NCBI RefSeq assembly: GCF_024206475.1
Contig: NZ_JAMBPR010000045.1
Span: 1 to 64,000 of the forward strand
Reading direction: 5' to 3'
Source: Paraburkholderia sp. CNPSo 3274
GTDB taxonomy: Bacteria > Pseudomonadota > Gammaproteobacteria > Burkholderiales > Burkholderiaceae
Length of the DNA: 64,000 nucleotides
Shown here piece by piece: positions 59,707 to 64,000 of this stretch. Both the position numbers and the translations under genes were made by a program. A model generated the notes under the pieces. The model did not search any database, had not been told where the DNA came from, and saw only the letters and a list, made by a program, of their open reading frames with translations. Each line of letters opens with the position of its first letter. Positions within the stretch are counted from its first letter, which is position 1.

Positions 59707-61335
59707 TCAAACGTCGACGCGCTGAAGCGCCGTATCGCGCTCCTGGCTCGCTTGTACGATGAAGTCGGCCGCACGCTCGCCGATCATCACGCTCGGCGCA
59801 TTCGTGTTGCCGCCGATGAGTGTCGGCATGACGGAGGCGTCGGCAACGCGCAGACCCGTCACGCCGCGCACGCGCAACTGCGGATCGACGACGGAGCGCG
59901 CGTCGCCGCCCATGCGGCAGGTCGCGACGGGGTGATAGATCGTGTCGGCATGGCGGGCGATCGTCTCGCGCATTTGCGCGTCGCTCTGCGCGCCATGCGT
60001 GTAGAGTTCGCGGCCGCCCAGCTGTGCCAGCGCGGGCGCATCGAGTATGCGCCGCGCGAGGCGCGCGCCCTGCGCGAGCGCGTCGAGATCGCGCGTATCG
60101 GAGAGAAAGCGCGGGTCGATCACGGGCGCCACGCGCGCGTCGGCGCTCGCGAGCGTGACCGTGCCGCGGCTCGCCGGGCGCAGCACGCACACGTGCAGCG
60201 AATAGCCGTGACCCCAATGCAGGCGGCGGCTGTGATCGTCGACGAGTGCCGTGCAGAAGTGCAGCTGCAGGTCGGGCCGGTCGAGCTCCGGGCGGCTCTT
60301 CAGAAAGCCGCCCGCCTCCGCCACGTTGGTCGTGAGCATGCCGCGGCGCCCCTGCAGATAACGCACGAGCCCCGTGGTCATGCGCGCCGCGCCGCGCAGC
60401 GAGTAGCCCACGGTGTCGCTCGAATGCACGCGCTTGTTGAAGGTGAAGTCGATATGGTCGATCAGGTTGCGGCCGACTTCGGGCGCATCGTGGCGCACCG
60501 CAATGCCGAGCGCGCGCAGTTCGTCGGCGGGGCCGATGCCCGAGCACATCAGCAATTGCGGCGAGTTGAACGCGCCCGCCGCGAGGATCACCTCGGCGCG
60601 CGCCTGCAGGGTCTCGATCGCGCCGCCGCGCGAAACCTCCACGCCGCTCGCGCGCGCGCCGTCGAAGCTCACGCGCAGGACCGTCGCGTCGGCGATCAGA
60701 TGCAGGTGCGGCCGCTCTCGCCCATACAGATACGCGCGCGCCACCGTGCAGCGTTCGCCGCCGCGTTGCGTCACCTGATAGAAGCCGACGCCCTCCTGTT
60801 CCTCGCCATTGAAGTCGTCGTTCAGGCGAAAGCCCGCCTCCTGCGCGGCCTCGACGAAGCGCGCGGCCACCGGATTGCGCTCGCGCAGGTCGGCCACACC
60901 TAGCGGGCCGCCCGCGCCATGCCAGGCGCTCGCGCCGCGCTCGTTGTCCTCGGCGCGCAGAAAGTATGGCAGGACGTCGCGCCAGGCCCAGCCTGTGCAG
61001 CCAAGCTGCGCCCATTCGTCGTAGTCGAGCGGATGGCCGCGCGTGTAGATCATCGCGTTGATGGTGCTCGAGCCGCCGAAGCCGCGGCCGCGTGGCTGGT
61101 AACCGCGCCGTCCGGCGAGACCCGGCTGCGGCACGGTTTCATAGGCGTAGTTGTTTTTCGTGCGACGCGGGACGAGCGCGGCGACGCCGAGCGGCATGTT
61201 GACGAATGGGTTGCGCGCCGTGTGCGGCCCGGCTTCGACGAGCGCGATGCTCGCCTGCGGGCAACGGTCGGCCAGCCGGCCCGCCAGCGACGCGCCGCCC
61301 GAGCCGCCGCCTACGATGATGTAGTCGTATTGCAT
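59707..61335 (-). CDS. GMC-family oxidoreductase (choline/alcohol dehydrogenase-like)
   Basis: FAD-dependent flavoprotein, 542 aa. The dinucleotide motif YIIVGGGSGGASLAGRLAD is at residue 4. GMC signature 1 lies around PRGRGFGGSSTINAMIYTRG, signature 2 is GAFNSPQLLMCSGIGPADEL, and the C-terminal active-site region is IYHPVATCRMGGDARSVVDP. It resembles choline dehydrogenase-like alcohol dehydrogenases; the substrate is unknown but is probably a primary alcohol feeding the neighbouring acyl-CoA and aldehyde dehydrogenase genes. The ATG at 61335 gives the family N-terminus. Confidence 0.92.
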   Translation of the reverse strand: MQYDYIIVGGGSGGASLAGRLADRCPQASIALVEAGPHTARNPFVNMPLGVAALVPRRTKNNYAYETVPQPGLAGRRGYQPRGRGFGGSSTINAMIYTRGHPLDYDEWAQLGCTGWAWRDVLPYFLRAEDNERGASAWHGAGGPLGVADLRERNPVAARFVEAAQEAGFRLNDDFNGEEQEGVGFYQVTQRGGERCTVARAYLYGRERPHLHLIADATVLRVSFDGARASGVEVSRGGAIETLQARAEVILAAGAFNSPQLLMCSGIGPADELRALGIAVRHDAPEVGRNLIDHIDFTFNKRVHSSDTVGYSLRGAARMTTGLVRYLQGRRGMLTTNVAEAGGFLKSRPELDRPDLQLHFCTALVDDHSRRLHWGHGYSLHVCVLRPASRGTVTLASADARVAPVIDPRFLSDTRDLDALAQGARLARRILDAPALAQLGGRELYTHGAQSDAQMRETIARHADTIYHPVATCRMGGDARSVVDPQLRVRGVTGLRVADASVMPTLIGGNTNAPSVMIGERAADFIVQASQERDTALQRVDV

Positions 61336-61706
61336 CGTCTCCGCCTGTCGGCTGTCCCTTGCGAGGCACCGGCGCGCTATTTGCACGCTCGTTCGTTTTC
61401 GGTTTCAATGGCGCATTGTAGGAAGCGTCTGATTCCGAGGTCAGCTTTTATGTCAGAGCATCCCCTCTAAACCTGACGGCGGATCGCGGCCTATGATGAA
61501 AGGCGGTTCAGCCGCCAGAGCTGAAACCCGAAAGATTCCAGCAAGCCGCAAAGGGAGCGCTGGAGCGCACAAGAATCACTCACCTCACGCACGCTTCCCA
61601 TGGAGCGGCCGCTGCGCACGCCTCCCCGTCACGACCGAACACAACACGAACGGCCGCGCGCGAAGCACGCCGCGCACCGCAGCAGCCTTGCATCGGAGAC
61701 AGGCAG
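61336..61706. other. divergent intergenic region upstream of the acyl-CoA dehydrogenase gene
   Basis: 371 bp between the GMC and AidB-type genes. It contains a short GGCGG-ttcag-CCGCC hairpin near 61503 and little else that is recognisable. No clear promoter pair or known riboswitch was identified. It presumably holds both divergent promoters. Confidence 0.35.
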
Positions 61707-63443
61707 ATGAACCCGACGGAAGTCACGCATCGCCCCGGCACGACCCACGAGGTCACGAACCAGGTGCCGCCGCTCGCCGACTACAACCTCTTCACCATCG
61801 ACGCGGCGCTCGGCGAGGCCCTTGCGCGCGCGGGCGCGGACTGGCATCGCGACACGCTCGCGCGCCACGGCGAGACGCTCGGCAAAGCGCAAACGCTCGC
61901 GCTCGCCGACCTCGCCAACCGCCACGAGCCCGAACTGCACACGCACAACCCGCGCGGCGAGCGTATTGACGCGATCGAATTCCACCCCGCCTGGCACGAA
62001 CTGCTGACGCTGCTACGCGAGCAGGGGCTGCACGCGCTGCCGTATTCGGACCCGCGTCCGGGTGCGATGGCCGCGCGCTGCGCAGGCTACTTCCTGCACG
62101 CGCAACTCGAATCGGGGTCGTTGTGCCCCCTGACGATGACGTTCGCGAGCATTGCCGTGCTGCAGCGCGAGCCGGCGCTGTTCGAAACGCTGCGCGCGCC
62201 GCTCTACACGCGCGAACACGACGCACGCGACCTGCCGCTCGCGCAGAAGCGCTCGATGATGATCGGCATGGGCATGACGGAGAAGCAAGGCGGCTCGGAC
62301 GTGCGCAGCAACCGCACCGAGGCGCGCCCAGCGAGCGTCGAAACAGGACGCGGCGCGGCGTATCTGCTCACCGGCCACAAGTGGTTTTTCTCGGCGCCGC
62401 AGTGCGACGCGCATCTCGTGCTCGCGCGCACCACGGAACACGACGGCTCGGGCGCCCCCGGACTCTCATGCTTCTTCGTGCCGCGCTACCGGCCGGACGG
62501 CACGAAAAACGCGGTCAACGTGCAGCGCCTGAAGAACAAGCTCGGCAACCGCTCGAATGCAAGCAGCGAAGTGGAATTCTTCGATGCGTACGGCGTCATG
62601 ATCGGCGACGAAGGCCGCGGCGTGTCGACCATCATCGAGATGGCGAACTACACGCGGCTCGACTGCGTGATCGGCAGCGCGGCGCTCATGCGCGCGGCGC
62701 TCGTGCAGGCGATCCACCACGCGCGCCACCGCAGCGCGTTCGGCCGCGTGCTCGCGCAGCAGCCGCTCATGCAAAACGTGCTCGCCGATCTCGCGCTCGA
62801 ATCGGAAGCGGCGACGGCGCTCTTCATGCGTCTCGCGCGCGCCTTCGAAGACAGCGCCGACGCGAAACCCGGCGATCCGGACGACCCGTCGCTCGAAGCA
62901 CGCGCCTGGCGTCGCATCGTCACGCCGGCGGCGAAGTTCTGGGTTTGCAAGCGCGCGCTCGCGTTCACGGGCGAGGCCATGGAAGTGTGGGGCGGCAACG
63001 GTTACGTCGAGGAAGGGCCGATGGCGCGCTTCTACCGCGAAGCGCCCGTCAACTCGATCTGGGAAGGCTCGGGCAACGTGATGTGCCTCGACGTGCTGCG
63101 CGCGCTGGAGCGCGAGGCCGACGCCGCCCAGGCGCTCTTTCTCGCGTGGCGGCGCGACGCGCAGACTCACCCGGTTCTGAACGCCGCGCTCGACCGCCTC
63201 TCGGTGCTGCTCAACGGCGCGCCGGGCACACGCGAGGCGAGCGCGCGGCGCATCGCGCAGCAAATCGTGCTGATCGCGCAGGCCGTGCTGCTGCGCGACA
63301 GTCCGCCGGACATCGCCGAAGCGTTCATCGCCACGCGCCTCGACGAGCACGACGCCGACTGCGACCGCGTATTCGGCACGCTGCCCGCACGCTTCGATCA
63401 TGCCGCGATCATCGAGCGGGCGTTTCCGTCGCGCTCAGTGTGA
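61707..63443 (+). CDS. aidB: AidB-type acyl-CoA dehydrogenase
   Basis: FAD-dependent acyl-CoA dehydrogenase family, 578 aa, a little longer than E. coli AidB. AidB hallmarks: N-terminal HEVTNQVPPLADYNLFTID, then MIGMGMTEKQGGSDVRSN, and the C-terminal EVWGGNGYVEEGPMARFYRE. E. coli AidB is part of the adaptive response to alkylation and may destroy alkylating agents or repair DNA. Beta-proteobacterial copies may instead act in catabolism, which the GMC and aldehyde dehydrogenase neighbours would suit. The ATG at 61707 is used; the ribosome-binding site is weak (GGAGACAGG). Confidence 0.88.
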   Translation: MNPTEVTHRPGTTHEVTNQVPPLADYNLFTIDAALGEALARAGADWHRDTLARHGETLGKAQTLALADLANRHEPELHTHNPRGERIDAIEFHPAWHELLTLLREQGLHALPYSDPRPGAMAARCAGYFLHAQLESGSLCPLTMTFASIAVLQREPALFETLRAPLYTREHDARDLPLAQKRSMMIGMGMTEKQGGSDVRSNRTEARPASVETGRGAAYLLTGHKWFFSAPQCDAHLVLARTTEHDGSGAPGLSCFFVPRYRPDGTKNAVNVQRLKNKLGNRSNASSEVEFFDAYGVMIGDEGRGVSTIIEMANYTRLDCVIGSAALMRAALVQAIHHARHRSAFGRVLAQQPLMQNVLADLALESEAATALFMRLARAFEDSADAKPGDPDDPSLEARAWRRIVTPAAKFWVCKRALAFTGEAMEVWGGNGYVEEGPMARFYREAPVNSIWEGSGNVMCLDVLRALEREADAAQALFLAWRRDAQTHPVLNAALDRLSVLLNGAPGTREASARRIAQQIVLIAQAVLLRDSPPDIAEAFIATRLDEHDADCDRVFGTLPARFDHAAIIERAFPSRSV

Positions 63444-63527
63444 CCCCTCGGTGCGACCCGAGAGCACGAGCCGATTTTTCCGTTCGCCCGCGCGCCAAAG
63501 CGAGCGCGAACCCCACGAGGACCGACC

Positions 63528-64000
63528 ATGAAGCAGGACCTGCCCGAAGACTTCGCCCGGAACGCGCCCGAAGACCCGCGCGCCGCGCTGGACTCGCTGC
63601 TCGCCACGCAGCGCGAAGCCTTCCTGCGTGACCCGTTCCCGTCCTGGGACGCACGCGCGCGCAATCTCAAGGCGCTGCGCGACGTGCTGTTCTCGCACCG
63701 CGACGCGCTCGCCGAGGCGATGAACGCCGATTTCGGCCAGCGCTCGAAGGCGGAGGTCGCGCTGGCGGAATTCGTCGTCCTCAAGCAGGAGATCGACGCG
63801 GCGCTCAAGCACGGCGCGCGCTGGATGAAGCCGCGCCGAAGACCGGTAGGCAAATGGCTGTTGCCTGGGCGCGCGAAGGTGGTGCCGCAGCCACTTGGCG
63901 TGGCGGGTATTGTCGTGCCGTGGAACTATCCTCTGCAGCTCGCCGCGAGCCCGCTCGTGTGCGCGCTCGCGGCGGGCAACCGCGCCATGATCAAAATGTC
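63528..64000 (+). CDS. coniferyl aldehyde dehydrogenase-like protein (partial)
   Basis: N-terminal 157 residues of an NAD(P)-dependent aldehyde dehydrogenase, cut off by the window edge before the catalytic Cys and Glu. The start MKQDLPEDFARNAPEDPRAA and the block PQPLGVAGIVVPWNYPLQLA (with the conserved P-W-N) match coniferyl-aldehyde dehydrogenases (CalB-like). It lies 84 bp after the AidB-type gene on the same strand and is probably in its operon. It would oxidise aromatic or fatty aldehydes to acids, perhaps those from the GMC enzyme. Confidence 0.85.
   Translation, partial: MKQDLPEDFARNAPEDPRAALDSLLATQREAFLRDPFPSWDARARNLKALRDVLFSHRDALAEAMNADFGQRSKAEVALAEFVVLKQEIDAALKHGARWMKPRRRPVGKWLLPGRAKVVPQPLGVAGIVVPWNYPLQLAASPLVCALAAGNRAMIKM

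Noticed and set aside
1..64000. tRNA genes, insertion sequences, attachment sites
   Set aside because: No cloverleaf-like sequence, transposase or flanking direct repeats were recognised by eye on either strand; a covariance-model scan was not possible.

Overview
This 64-kb window looks like chromosomal DNA of a beta-proteobacterium of the Burkholderia sensu lato group (Paraburkholderia, Burkholderia or Caballeronia). The evidence is the high GC, the close fit of almost every protein to Burkholderiaceae families, the Burkholderia-type rrn promoter and leader at the left edge, and a SAH riboswitch in front of ahcY. It is mostly ordinary housekeeping and catabolic DNA. I see no prophage, insertion sequence, CRISPR array, tRNA gene or clear genomic island. 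Genes are dense, and most convergent or operon ends carry strong intrinsic terminators.

Layout. 1-217: minus-strand rRNA operon promoter and 16S leader; the 16S gene lies off the left edge. 0.4-1.6 kb: secreted SGNH hydrolase. 1.8-7.3 kb: phenylacetyl-CoA epoxidase operon paaABCDE with a TetR-type operator inside its promoter and a 53-bp perfect inverted-repeat terminator, followed by a DUF1835 protein and the probable TetR repressor PaaR. 7.5-14.4 kb: GNAT acetyltransferase, Lrp-type regulator, 4-hydroxyphenylpyruvate dioxygenase (hpd) and a fused indolepyruvate ferredoxin oxidoreductase. With paa this makes an aromatic-amino-acid catabolic neighbourhood. 14.4-22 kb: malic enzyme maeB, an MFS transporter, pyrE, a NarL/RcsB-type regulator, a periplasmic YbhB-like protein and argC. 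22-28 kb: a degenerate receiver, a beta-hydroxyacid dehydrogenase, a Mut7-C RNase-like protein, a small ribbon-helix-helix-like protein, a small secreted protein, an EamA exporter, a 0.6-kb intergenic region with DnaA-box-like sites, and a SIR2 deacylase.

28-41.5 kb: cell-wall precursor genes glmS and glmU, tRNA modification gene ttcA, folate genes (folB, a FolM/pteridine-reductase-like SDR, 5-formyltetrahydrofolate cyclo-ligase), a MidA-type methyltransferase, cca, a GST, an NDUFA9-like protein and a lytic transglycosylase. 41.5-46.7 kb: a MarR-type regulator divergent from pxpBCA (5-oxoprolinase) and two linked membrane proteins, DUF969 and DUF979. I infer that these two form a 5-oxoproline permease. 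46.7-53.9 kb: a TraB/GumN protein whose stop codon lies in a 10-bp tandem repeat, then a dppABCDF-type peptide ABC transporter. 54-57.2 kb: ahcY, a small membrane protein and metF behind a SAH riboswitch. 57.2-59.6 kb: lrgA/lrgB (cidA/cidB) divergent from a LysR regulator with two adjacent LysR-type palindromes. 59.7-64 kb: a GMC oxidoreductase, an AidB-type acyl-CoA dehydrogenase and a coniferyl-aldehyde-dehydrogenase-like gene cut by the right edge.

The points most worth a second look are the pxpBCA-DUF969-DUF979 locus, the receiver that has lost its phosphorylation residues, the paaE terminator, the DnaA-box cluster with adjacent AT-rich DNA, the tandem repeat that encodes a stop codon, and several perfect palindromic operators.
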